DNA of 25,495 nt from Oscillospiraceae bacterium (GTDB taxonomy: Bacteria > Bacillota > Clostridia > Oscillospirales > Ruminococcaceae): assembly GCA_003512525.1 (NCBI GenBank), contig DOQG01000016.1, positions 1 to 25,495 of the forward strand. The letters run 5' to 3'. The notes beneath the pieces are model-generated. The model had not been told where the DNA came from, searched no databases, and worked only from the letters and a program-made list of their open reading frames with translations. Shown piece by piece: positions 1 to 7,328 of this stretch. Numbering within the stretch: position 1 is the stretch's first letter; the number at the start of each line of letters is the position of its first letter. Both the position numbers and the translations under genes were made by a program.

Positions 1-172
1 GGAAAGCGCCTGTGGAGCGCCTTCCTCTCTCCCCTTGGGTTGTCTCCCTCACACATAGCAGCATCGTTATCGCACAGAATAGCGAACCCGAGAAGTGCTG
101 CCCCGCAAACAGCAGTATCGGTAGATTGATATCACAATAATAATTTGATAACGGATTTGTTTATCAATTTGC
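1..172. other. Upstream non-coding stretch with no recognisable gene
   Basis: I see no convincing coding region, tRNA or rRNA here. A short imperfect hairpin (GGAAAGCGC / GCGCCTTCC) lies at the very start. TTGATAA (145-151) and TTATCAA (161-167) form a small inverted repeat just before the terminator at 173. The stretch is probably the 3' flank of a gene outside the window. Confidence 0.4.
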
Positions 173-198
173 GGGCGGCACTTGCCGCCCTTTCCTTT
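173..198 (+). terminator. Rho-independent terminator of an upstream gene
   Basis: GGGCGGC (173-179), loop ACTT, GCCGCCC (184-190), then a T-rich tail TTTCCTTT. The stem is perfect and GC-rich. It lies upstream of the htpG promoter, so it ends transcription coming from outside the window and isolates htpG as its own unit. Confidence 0.7.
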
Positions 199-233
199 AT
201 CCACAAAAATACAACCCACATTACATTTACCTC

Positions 234-261
234 TTGACAAATGTAAAATCAGTGCTATAAT
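234..261 (+). promoter_or_regulatory. Sigma-A-type promoter of htpG
   Basis: The consensus -35 TTGACA (234-239) and perfect -10 TATAAT (256-261) are separated by 16 bp. The CIRCE operator begins 5 bp after the -10 box, so HrcA bound there would cover the start site. Confidence 0.85.
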
Positions 262-266
262 ATATT

Positions 267-293
267 TTAGCACTCGGGCGCATAGAGTGCTAA
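267..293 (+). promoter_or_regulatory. CIRCE operator (HrcA binding site)
   Basis: TTAGCACTC (267-275), a 9-bp spacer, and GAGTGCTAA (285-293) form a perfect CIRCE inverted repeat. CIRCE is the operator of the heat-shock repressor HrcA. It normally controls groESL and hrcA-grpE-dnaK; here it sits at the expected start site of the htpG promoter. It would also form a 5' hairpin in the transcript. Confidence 0.93.
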
Positions 294-387
294 AAAGCAA
301 AATAAACCTGCTTGCAGTGTGCAGGCAGAGCAAATTACGATCACTCCCGCCGGTAATCGGCGGAATCATAGAAAGGATATGATTATT

Positions 388-2271
388 ATGGCAAAGAAGG
401 CATTTAAGGCGGAATCAAAGCGTTTGCTTGATATGATGATCAATTCGATCTACACGCACAAGGAGATATTCCTGCGTGAGCTTATTTCCAATGCGAGCGA
501 TGCGCTTGATAAGCTGTATTTCAAATCGCTTACAGAAAACCTCGGCATAGAGAGAAAAGACCTCGGTATCGACCTTGCTGTCGACAAGGATAACCGTCTT
601 ATCACAATTACCGATAACGGTATCGGTATGACTAAGGATGAGCTTGAAAACAACCTCGGTGTTATTGCAAACAGCGGTTCGTTCAAATTCAAGAACGACA
701 ACACCGATACGGAAAAGGATGATATAAACGTTATCGGTCAGTTCGGTGTCGGCTTTTACTCGGCATTTATGGTAGCGTCAGAGGTCACGGTAGAGTCAAA
801 GGCTTACGGCAGTGAGCAGGCATACAAGTGGTTCTCGGAGGGTGTTGACGGTTACTCAATTACCGAGTGCGACAAGGAAGATGTCGGCACAAAGATAACC
901 CTTAAGATAAAGGAGAACACCGAAGAAGAGGAGTATGACGAGTATCTTCAGGACTACAAGCTCCGTATGATAGTAAAGAAGTATTCCGACTATATCCGTT
1001 ATCCTATCAGAATGGAAGTCAGCCATCAGCACCTTAAAGAGGGTACTGAGAATGAGTATGAAACTCATACCGAGATAGAAACTCTCAACAGCATGATACC
1101 TATCTGGAACAAGAACAAGTCAGAGCTTAAGGACGAGGATTACAATCAGTTCTACAAGGAAAAGTTCTTCGACTATGACGATCCTATCGCTCATATCCAC
1201 ACAAAGACAGAGGGTACGGCAACATATAACGCTCTGATGTATATCCCCTCAAAAGCTCCTTTCGATTACTATTCAAAGGACTATGAAAAGGGCTTACAGC
1301 TTTATTCTAACGGTGTTCTGATAATGGATAAGTGCGCCGATCTGCTCCCTGATTATTTCAGCTTTGTAAAGGGTCTTGTAGACTCTGCCGACCTGTCGCT
1401 CAATATCTCCCGTGAGATGCTGCAGCATGACAGACAGCTCAAGATAATCGAAAAGAGTCTTGAGCGTTCGATCAAGAACGAGCTTACAAAGATGCTCCGT
1501 AACGATCGTGAGAGATATGAAAAGTTCTGGAAGGTATTCGGCCTTCAGATAAAGTTCGGCGTATATAACGGCTTCGGCGCAGGCAAGGAATTGCTTAAGG
1601 ATCTGCTGCTGTTCTATTCTTCAAACGAAAAGAAGCTTGTTACGCTTGAAGAGTACGTTTCGAGAATGAAGGAAGATCAGAAGTACATCTACTTTGCCAG
1701 CGGCGAAACGGTCGACAAGATAGACAAGCTCCCTCAGACAGAGCTTGTAAAGGATAAGGGCTATGAGATACTTTACCTTATAGACAGCGTTGACGAATTC
1801 GCATTGCAGATGATGGTAGACTACAACGAAAAGCAGTTCAAGTCCGTATCCGCAGGCGACCTTGATCTTGAAACTCCCGAAGAAAAGGAAGAGATGAAGG
1901 CTAAGGCTGAGGAAAGCAAGGATATGTTTGCGTTTATGAAAGATTCGCTCGGCGGCAAGGTAAAGGACGTAAGGCTGTCAAAGATACTGAAGTCACACGC
2001 CGTATGCCTGACAAGTGACGGACTGCTTTCTATCGAGATGGAGAAGGTGCTCAGTCAGATGCCCGCAGAGCATGACGCAAAGGCTGAAAAGGTGCTGGAG
2101 ATAAACGCCGAGCATCCTATCTATGAAACACTGAAAAAGCTGTATGAAACCGATAAGGACAAGCTGAAAACATACAGCGAGATCCTGTACGATCAGGCGC
2201 TTCTTGTTGAGGGTATGCCTATAGAAGATCCCGTTGAGTACAGCAACAAGATATGCTCGCTTATGGTATGA
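388..2271 (+). CDS. htpG: Chaperone HtpG (bacterial Hsp90)
   Basis: This is the cytosolic ATP-dependent Hsp90 chaperone, 627 residues, the usual family length. The N-terminal GHKL ATPase domain shows the catalytic-Glu segment FLRELISNASDA (Glu31), the nucleotide motif DNGIGM (76-81) and the lid glycines GQFGVGFYSAF (118-127). The middle domain (about 220-490) keeps LNISREMLQ, and a C-terminal dimerisation domain follows. I chose the ATG at 388 because the family begins MAKKxFKAESKRLL and GAAAGG lies 11 bases upstream. An ATG at 379 is only two bases after that SD sequence, and one at 319 lacks one. The gene is monocistronic between two terminators and sits behind a CIRCE operator, so HrcA-dependent heat induction is expected. 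That differs from B. subtilis, where htpG is outside the HrcA regulon. Confidence 0.97.
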   Translation: MAKKAFKAESKRLLDMMINSIYTHKEIFLRELISNASDALDKLYFKSLTENLGIERKDLGIDLAVDKDNRLITITDNGIGMTKDELENNLGVIANSGSFKFKNDNTDTEKDDINVIGQFGVGFYSAFMVASEVTVESKAYGSEQAYKWFSEGVDGYSITECDKEDVGTKITLKIKENTEEEEYDEYLQDYKLRMIVKKYSDYIRYPIRMEVSHQHLKEGTENEYETHTEIETLNSMIPIWNKNKSELKDEDYNQFYKEKFFDYDDPIAHIHTKTEGTATYNALMYIPSKAPFDYYSKDYEKGLQLYSNGVLIMDKCADLLPDYFSFVKGLVDSADLSLNISREMLQHDRQLKIIEKSLERSIKNELTKMLRNDRERYEKFWKVFGLQIKFGVYNGFGAGKELLKDLLLFYSSNEKKLVTLEEYVSRMKEDQKYIYFASGETVDKIDKLPQTELVKDKGYEILYLIDSVDEFALQMMVDYNEKQFKSVSAGDLDLETPEEKEEMKAKAEESKDMFAFMKDSLGGKVKDVRLSKILKSHAVCLTSDGLLSIEMEKVLSQMPAEHDAKAEKVLEINAEHPIYETLKKLYETDKDKLKTYSEILYDQALLVEGMPIEDPVEYSNKICSLMV

Positions 2272-2310
2272 TAATTATATCAAAAATATCGTAAGCTAAA
2301 AACGGTAACA

Positions 2311-2348
2311 AAAACGCTCCGACAGGTGTTCGCCTGTCGGAGCGTTTT
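2311..2348. terminator. Bidirectional intrinsic terminator between htpG and the GH26 gene
   Basis: A perfect 16-bp inverted repeat, 2311-2326 paired with 2333-2348, has a 6-base TGTTCG loop. The A4 start and T4 end give a U tail on either strand. It lies between the convergent htpG and mannanase genes and can serve both. Confidence 0.9.
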
Positions 2349-2357
2349 CAGCTTATG

Positions 2358-4265
2358 TCAATAGATTTTCGGAAGCGATCCGAGAGTTAATGAATATTTG
2401 CTTGCGTACATTTTCTTTATGACCGATTTTTCGGTGTATTTTTCACTGTAATTACTGCCGTTAACGGTAAACTCGTCACCCCATGTCATGAACCAGCACC
2501 ACAGTGCGTTTATGCTCACGGCGGAATCTATATCAAAGATACAGCCGTTTTCGGTGAGAGCCGTTATCTTTGTTTTACTGCCGTAGTTTATCGCCTGTTT
2601 GAAACGGCTTACCTGAGGATCGTAAACGTGATTTCCGGGATAGATGTCCTCGCCTACAATATCAACATATTCGTCACCCGGATACCAGTCGGCACTCTGA
2701 CCGTTATAGACCCAGATAAGATTGTTACAGCCGTATGTATTTGTCAGCTCTTTATAAAGGTATTTCCACAGCTTTTTGTAAGCGTCGGGACCTTGTGCGC
2801 CCCACCAGAACCAACCGCCGGAAGCTTCGTGCAGGGGTCGCCATATAACCGGTACGCCTGCTTTTTCAAGACGCTTTAACTGCTTAGCTATTTCCTTGAT
2901 GTCACGGTCAAGGAGTTTTTTGCCGTTTGCGTCCTGTCCGTTCATGACCTTAGCTATATCGAACTTGCTGTTCTTGGTGTAGAAACCGCCCCACCAGCCG
3001 TCCGAGCTGTTAGCGGTGCTGTTCAGGTATTCTGTAGGAGCATTCCAGTGCCAGCAGAATGTGACGATTCCGCCTTTTTTATGGAACTCAATAGCTTTGT
3101 CAACGGCTGATGAAGATGTGCCGAGTGCCGTTCTTGACGGAGTGTAGTCCATCATATCAAGTCCGAGCAGGGCAGGGTAGTCGCCGGTAAGATTTTTTAT
3201 CGCTTTGAATTCGTTGCCGTTTATTCCGCCGTCACACTGCTGACCTGTGATTACATACTTTCCGTAGCTGTCCTTAAGGAAACTGTACAGCTTCTTCGTG
3301 TTTGCGGTGGAGTTCTTGTTGACAAGAGATGATGTGACGTTATAGGTGCTGTCGCTTATTTTTGCACCCGTCTTTACTGTTATTTTATCAAGCTCTATCC
3401 AGCCCCATGACTTGGTTACACGCAGTCTGTGACTGCCTGCGGTGAGGCTTACGGCGCTGACGGCGTAATCGGTGAGCTTGTCGGCGGTGCTGCTGAATGA
3501 ACCGACCTTTTTACCGTCAACATACAGGTCGTTCTCCTTTGGAGAGCCGATGCCCATTGAGCGGATAACTATATCGTATATGCCGTCTGACGGGACATCA
3601 ATGCTTATCTGGCAGTAGGAGCGGTCATTCTCAAACTTGCCGACAGTTTTTCCGCCGGAAGCGCCTGCGCTTGTGATGACGGATATATCGTTTGAAAAAG
3701 AGCTGTTTTCTGCTTCATAGGTCTTGGAAAAAGACTGCGGCGAGTTGTCACTTGTCTGTTGATTATTGGAAGAAGTGGTATGAGAAGTGGTATGTACCGT
3801 GGTTGATACGGGCTTCGTTGCGGAGGTTGAAGGCTTTGCTGTTGAAGTTGAAGGTTTTGTTGTTGAAGTTGAAGGTTTTGTTGCATTGGTCGCAGTTGTT
3901 GAGGAAGAATTTGTCGAGGTGTTTATACTTGACGATGAAGTGGTTGTACCGGGGGAGTTTTCCGAGGCGGCGGTAGATGTAACGGCGGAGATATCCGATG
4001 TGCTTTCGGCACGGTCGGTTTTATCCGCAGAAGAGGAAGAGCTGTTATCGCTTTCGGACGAAGAGCTGATATCCTCATTGCCGGAGGAAGCGTTGCTGTT
4101 TTCCTTGTCGGAGGAAGAGTCGCTTTCGACTGTTGAGGCTTCGGATATAGCCGATGAAGAGGAAGAGGTATCCGATGACGGTTGAGAGCCGTTTTCCGCA
4201 CTGCAACCGCACGCAGAGGTGATAAGTGCCGCACATAGGGCGAGCAAGATCATACGTTTTTTCAT
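2358..4265 (-). CDS. Lipoprotein beta-mannanase: CBM35-like module plus GH26 catalytic domain
   Basis: Secreted, membrane-anchored glycoside hydrolase of 635 residues that probably cleaves beta-1,4-mannan or glucomannan. A lipoprotein signal peptide ends at Cys19 (ITSAC, with Cys21 as alternative). A very long Ser/Thr/Asp/Glu-rich linker (about 22-178) follows and includes KPSTST repeats at 130-152. A CBM35/CBM6-like module starts at TYEAENSSF (about 182-300). The GH26 domain is about 318-635, with acid/base Glu480 in WRPLHEASGGWFWWG and the predicted nucleophile Glu572 in ITALTENG. Both are family-conserved positions. No dockerin or sortase signal is present, so anchoring is by lipid. It is transcribed divergently from the GH74 gene, which suggests joint use of hemicellulose. 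The exact substrate is an inference. Confidence 0.93.
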   Translation of the reverse strand: MKKRMILLALCAALITSACGCSAENGSQPSSDTSSSSSAISEASTVESDSSSDKENSNASSGNEDISSSSESDNSSSSSADKTDRAESTSDISAVTSTAASENSPGTTTSSSSINTSTNSSSTTATNATKPSTSTTKPSTSTAKPSTSATKPVSTTVHTTSHTTSSNNQQTSDNSPQSFSKTYEAENSSFSNDISVITSAGASGGKTVGKFENDRSYCQISIDVPSDGIYDIVIRSMGIGSPKENDLYVDGKKVGSFSSTADKLTDYAVSAVSLTAGSHRLRVTKSWGWIELDKITVKTGAKISDSTYNVTSSLVNKNSTANTKKLYSFLKDSYGKYVITGQQCDGGINGNEFKAIKNLTGDYPALLGLDMMDYTPSRTALGTSSSAVDKAIEFHKKGGIVTFCWHWNAPTEYLNSTANSSDGWWGGFYTKNSKFDIAKVMNGQDANGKKLLDRDIKEIAKQLKRLEKAGVPVIWRPLHEASGGWFWWGAQGPDAYKKLWKYLYKELTNTYGCNNLIWVYNGQSADWYPGDEYVDIVGEDIYPGNHVYDPQVSRFKQAINYGSKTKITALTENGCIFDIDSAVSINALWCWFMTWGDEFTVNGSNYSEKYTEKSVIKKMYASKYSLTLGSLPKIY

Positions 4266-4329
4266 GTTTCTTTCCTTTTGCCTGCGTTATAATGTAACAT
4301 TGCAGGACTTTGTATTCGATTACACAGCG

Positions 4330-4358
4330 ATTATACTACAAATGTGAGAAAAAGTCAC
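4330..4358 (-). promoter_or_regulatory. Probable promoter of the GH26 gene
   Basis: Read on the minus strand, a perfect -10 TATAAT (plus 4330-4335) has a weaker GTGACT as -35 (4353-4358), 17 bp away. The gene starts about 65 bases downstream, with AAGGAAAG as ribosome site just before its ATG. Confidence 0.55.
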
Positions 4359-4448
4359 GCCCAAATTTTTCTTATTTTGCATTCCGTGATTATGAACAAT
4401 TGGAACGGTCGAAATTTATCACATATTCACAAAATAGCAGAACAAGTC

Positions 4449-4477
4449 TTGCAAAATTAACTTAAATGGTGCATAAT
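4449..4477 (+). promoter_or_regulatory. Probable promoter of the GH74 gene
   Basis: TTGCAA (4449-4454) and CATAAT (4472-4477) are separated by 17 bp, each one mismatch from consensus. The transcript would carry a leader of about 55 bases to the ATG at 4539. The SD AGAAAGG (4524-4530) lies 8 bases before the start. Confidence 0.6.
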
Positions 4478-4538
4478 ACTTGTGTAAAGGTTTACATGAA
4501 AATTAAGCAAGCCTGCTTTAATAAGAAAGGAAAAAGGA

Positions 4539-6791
4539 ATGAAGTACAGAAAAATAACAGCGGTCATACTTGCAGTCGCAACGGCAATATGTGCCGCAGG
4601 CTGTAACGGAAACGATAATTCGGGAACATCGTCAAGCGGTGACGTGACCTCATCGGGCAGTGGTGACAGCAGTGTGACAAGCGATAATACAACATCGGGC
4701 GGCAATTCGGGAACGCCGCAGGCGCAGTTTACATTCAGTCAGGTCGCTATGGGCGGCGGCGGATTTGTAAGCGGTGTATTCGCAACGAGCGAGGAGGGCT
4801 TATATTATGCCCGTACAGATGTAGGCGGTGCATATCGTTACAACAAGGATACTCAGAAGTGGGAGGCAATGTCGTATGATATCAGCGAGGAAGACAGGGG
4901 TCTTCTCGGCATAGACGGTCTGGCATTCGGAGAGAAGGATCCGAATAAGGTATATATGCTTGCGGGAACGGAATATTTCAGCAACGGACTTACCTGTCTG
5001 TTATACTCCGATGATTATGGCAAGACATGGAACCGTACCGACCTTACGGAGATGATAAAGGCTCACGGAAACGGCATGGGCAGAGGTAACGGCGAGCGTA
5101 TCGCGGTCGACCCCAAGAACAGCGACATTGTTTATGTCGGCGGCAGAACGGGCGGTATAATAAAGTCTACGGACGGCGGCAAGACGTTCACGGCGCTTGA
5201 TATGGGCACAAAGACATCTACATCAAACGGCAACGGCATATGCAGTATCATAATCGATCCGAAGTCGGGTGACGACAGCGCCTGCGCTACGATATATGCG
5301 GCTATCTCCAGAACTCAGGAGGATAACCTTTATAAGTCTACAGACGGCGGTGCTACATGGAGTCCTGTAGCAGATGCGCCCAAGGGTCTTTTTGTGCAGA
5401 GAATGAAGTATAACGGTGACGGCAAGATAGCTGTTACCTATGCGAGTGCGGAAGGTCCGTGGAACAACAACAGAACGAGCGGCGGCATAAAACTGCTTGA
5501 TATGTCGAACGACACATTTACGGATATCACACCTGTAAAGAAGTCATATGGCGATATAGTTATCGATCCTGCAAATCCCGACAGAATGGTTGCCTGCACG
5601 GAGAACATATATGTTCCTCAGCCAAACGGTCAGTTCGGTGATGAATTCTATGTTACTACGGACGGCGGCAAGAACTGGACGCTTCTCAACGAAAAGATGA
5701 AGATGAGTGACGGCGGAGTAGAGTGGATCTCGACTGCATCTATGCACTGGTGCAGTTCTATGGCTATCGACCCCAACAACACGAACAAGGTAATGGTGGT
5801 ATCCGGTAACGGTATATTCACCTGCGATAACATCTGGGAGGAAAGCCCGGAGTTCAGCTTCTTTGCAAAGGGCATTGAAGAAACAGTACCTTATGATATA
5901 ATCAGCATTCCCGGCGGCAAGCTGGTAAGCGTTATAGGCGACTATGACGGTTTTGCCCAGGACACAGCCGAGGAGTACGGAATAGTGCACAGCAGTGTGG
6001 CAGGCTCTATGACGGGTCTTGCGGTAGCGGCAAAGGCTACCGACACATGGGTAAAGTGCGGCGGCGATGAGGAAAAGCCCGGCTTCTGGTACACCACTGA
6101 CGCGGGCAAGACATGGAACAATGTGAAGTACTCGCCTCTTGAAAGCAAGAAGGTCGCATACGGCGGTTATGTAGGCGTTTCGGCTGACGGAAAGAGATTC
6201 TTTTGGGCACCCGGCAACGACAGCAGTATCTATTACTCCGATGATCTCGGCAAGACATGGACAAAGAGCGAGGGCGGAGTAGGCGCAAAGAAGATAATCT
6301 GCGACCCCGTAAACCCCGACTATGTATATGCCGCAAGCGGCGGTGCGTTCTTCTACAGCGAGGACGGCGGAAAGACGTTCACACAGAATATGACGCTTTC
6401 CGTATTCAATGCGGCAAGACCTGTGGTTGCACCCGGCAAGGAAGGCGTTGTGTACTATCCTTCAATGGGACTTCAGGTATCAACCGACTATGGTAAGACA
6501 TTCACAAGAATGGATTCTTTAGCCGCTTGTCTGGCGGTAGGTCTTGGCAAGGGCAAGACGGACAGCGATCCTTACACCATATTCGTATGGGGCAAGCCTA
6601 CAAATGACGATCCGATAGGTCTTTACTGGTCTGAGGACGAGGGCAAGACATGGAGCAGAGTAAATGATGATCAGCACCAGTTCGGCGGTCCGGGTAACGG
6701 ATATTTCGTTGCGGGCGATATGAACACATACGGCAGAGTTTATATGAGTACTGTCGGTCTTGGCGTTGTTTACGGAGATCTTGTGCAGTAA
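4539..6791 (+). CDS. Lipoprotein GH74 xyloglucanase-type beta-propeller hydrolase
   Basis: Secreted glycoside hydrolase of 750 residues, probably an endo-xyloglucanase. A lipoprotein signal peptide ends at Cys22 (AAGC) and is followed by a short Ser/Gly/Thr linker to about residue 62. The GH74 tandem seven-bladed propeller carries many BNR/Asp-box blades such as YSDDYGKTW, STDGGKTF, TTDGGKNW, SDDLGKTW and SEDEGKTW. The family signature ARTDVGGAYR places one catalytic Asp at 94. GDYDGF (467-472) is the likely second catalytic segment, with Asp468. No carbohydrate-binding module, dockerin or cell-wall anchor follows the propeller. It is divergent from the GH26 lipoprotein with about 270 bp between them, so the two may be co-regulated and act together at the cell surface on xyloglucan and mannan. 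Endo versus exo action cannot be told from sequence by eye. Confidence 0.92.
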   Translation: MKYRKITAVILAVATAICAAGCNGNDNSGTSSSGDVTSSGSGDSSVTSDNTTSGGNSGTPQAQFTFSQVAMGGGGFVSGVFATSEEGLYYARTDVGGAYRYNKDTQKWEAMSYDISEEDRGLLGIDGLAFGEKDPNKVYMLAGTEYFSNGLTCLLYSDDYGKTWNRTDLTEMIKAHGNGMGRGNGERIAVDPKNSDIVYVGGRTGGIIKSTDGGKTFTALDMGTKTSTSNGNGICSIIIDPKSGDDSACATIYAAISRTQEDNLYKSTDGGATWSPVADAPKGLFVQRMKYNGDGKIAVTYASAEGPWNNNRTSGGIKLLDMSNDTFTDITPVKKSYGDIVIDPANPDRMVACTENIYVPQPNGQFGDEFYVTTDGGKNWTLLNEKMKMSDGGVEWISTASMHWCSSMAIDPNNTNKVMVVSGNGIFTCDNIWEESPEFSFFAKGIEETVPYDIISIPGGKLVSVIGDYDGFAQDTAEEYGIVHSSVAGSMTGLAVAAKATDTWVKCGGDEEKPGFWYTTDAGKTWNNVKYSPLESKKVAYGGYVGVSADGKRFFWAPGNDSSIYYSDDLGKTWTKSEGGVGAKKIICDPVNPDYVYAASGGAFFYSEDGGKTFTQNMTLSVFNAARPVVAPGKEGVVYYPSMGLQVSTDYGKTFTRMDSLAACLAVGLGKGKTDSDPYTIFVWGKPTNDDPIGLYWSEDEGKTWSRVNDDQHQFGGPGNGYFVAGDMNTYGRVYMSTVGLGVVYGDLVQ

Positions 6792-6823
6792 GCGGATATA
6801 ACAATAAACAGAATAAGATTAAG

Positions 6824-6854
6824 CGGAGCGGGCGAGAGTCTGCTCCGTTTTTTT
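6824..6854 (+). terminator. Intrinsic terminator after the GH74 gene
   Basis: CGGAGC (6824-6829) pairs with GCTCCG (6842-6847) and is followed by seven T residues. It lies 32 bases after the GH74 stop codon. Confidence 0.75.
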
Positions 6855-6876
6855 GTGGGAAGTGGTGTAATGAATG

Positions 6877-6911
6877 ATGAATAATGAATAATGAATAATG
6901 AATAATGAATA
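6877..6911. repeat. Five tandem copies of a 7-bp unit (ATGAATA)
   Basis: Five perfect head-to-tail ATGAATA units, preceded by a variant (AATGAATG). The array lies just after the GH74 terminator in AT-rich non-coding DNA. Pure short tandem repeats of this type are prone to slippage. No gene starts from it. Confidence 0.9.
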
Positions 6912-6947
6912 ATTGTGGTTGCGCCGATGGCGCGAATTTGGATTTTT

Positions 6948-6986
6948 GGATAGTGCGGGGCGAGGGATAGTGCGGGGTTGGCGGTG
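6948..6986. repeat. Direct repeat GGATAGTGCGGGG, also found after the LRR gene
   Basis: GGATAGTGCGGGG occurs at 6948-6960 and again at 6965-6977. The second copy extends to GGGATAGTGCGGGGTTGGCGGTG (6964-6986). That 23-mer recurs at 9941-9963 with one mismatch, so copies lie on both sides of the leucine-rich repeat gene in the same orientation. Confidence 0.85.
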
Positions 6987-7071
6987 ATGGCAGAAATGGT
7001 GGAGTGCTGTAGTAGCTTTTGTGTGAAGCTAAACAAATGTACTTGAAGTAGCATTTAATAACCAAAACTGC

Positions 7072-7101
7072 TTGACAAGTTTATAGCAATAATGATATAC
7101 T
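7072..7101 (+). promoter_or_regulatory. Promoter of the structured leader / LRR gene
   Basis: TTGACA (7072-7077) and TATACT (7096-7101) are separated by 18 bp. Transcription would start near 7108, giving a leader of about 220 bases before the ATG at 7329. Confidence 0.7.
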
Positions 7102-7107
7102 AATGCT

Positions 7108-7290
7108 ATCGAAAGTATAAAGTTAAGGTCGATTAAATAAAGGGTGGGAGATATGTGCAAAACAGCGAATGACAATTTGTGTAGAGGACGGCTCTATAAA
7201 AGTGCCTCTGTAAGTAATGCACAATATCTCTGTGTAAAATTCAATATGGTAATTAAGGCATAGTCCACAAGGGGTGGGGTATGCCTTTTT
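7108..7290 (+). ncRNA. Candidate structured leader RNA or small RNA, class unknown
   Basis: Between a clear promoter and an intrinsic terminator lies a foldable segment. GAGATAT+GTGC (7148-7158) pairs with GCAC+ATATCTC (7219-7230), an 11-bp closing stem with one bulged A. Inside it, AGAGGAC (7183-7189) pairs with GT/CCTCT (7202-7209) around a 12-base loop. The RNA would be about 180 nt. It does not match the purine, c-di-GMP-I/II, SRP or tmRNA core motifs I know. It may be a riboswitch-like attenuator for the LRR gene or a free-standing small RNA. The start is inferred from the promoter. Confidence 0.45.
7255..7290 (+). terminator. Intrinsic terminator inside the leader of the LRR gene
   Basis: AAGGCATA (7255-7262) pairs with TATGCCTT (7280-7287), and CCAC/GTGG form an inner stem. 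A run of five T follows. It lies 38 bases before the LRR start codon and so must be passed by transcripts from the promoter at 7072. This is the geometry of an attenuator. Confidence 0.75.
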
Positions 7291-7328
7291 GTGTTATATT
7301 CTAATTTCATCAAAAATGAGAGAGTAAT

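Noticed and set aside
1..387. tRNA or rRNA gene in the opening stretch
   Set aside because: No cloverleaf with a T-loop GTTCRANYC motif or rRNA segment could be recognised.
3787..4185. Plus-strand frame encoding Val/Glu-rich repeats opposite the mannanase linker
   Set aside because: It is the complement of the Ser/Thr repeat linker; low complexity explains it.
6877..6911. Possible CRISPR array
   Set aside because: The units are 7 bp with no spacers. No array of longer repeats with unique spacers is seen anywhere in the window.
6598..7065. Minus-strand frames reading IIHYSLFIIHYS-type repeats
   Set aside because: They are translations of the ATGAATA tandem array, and the gap also holds a terminator.
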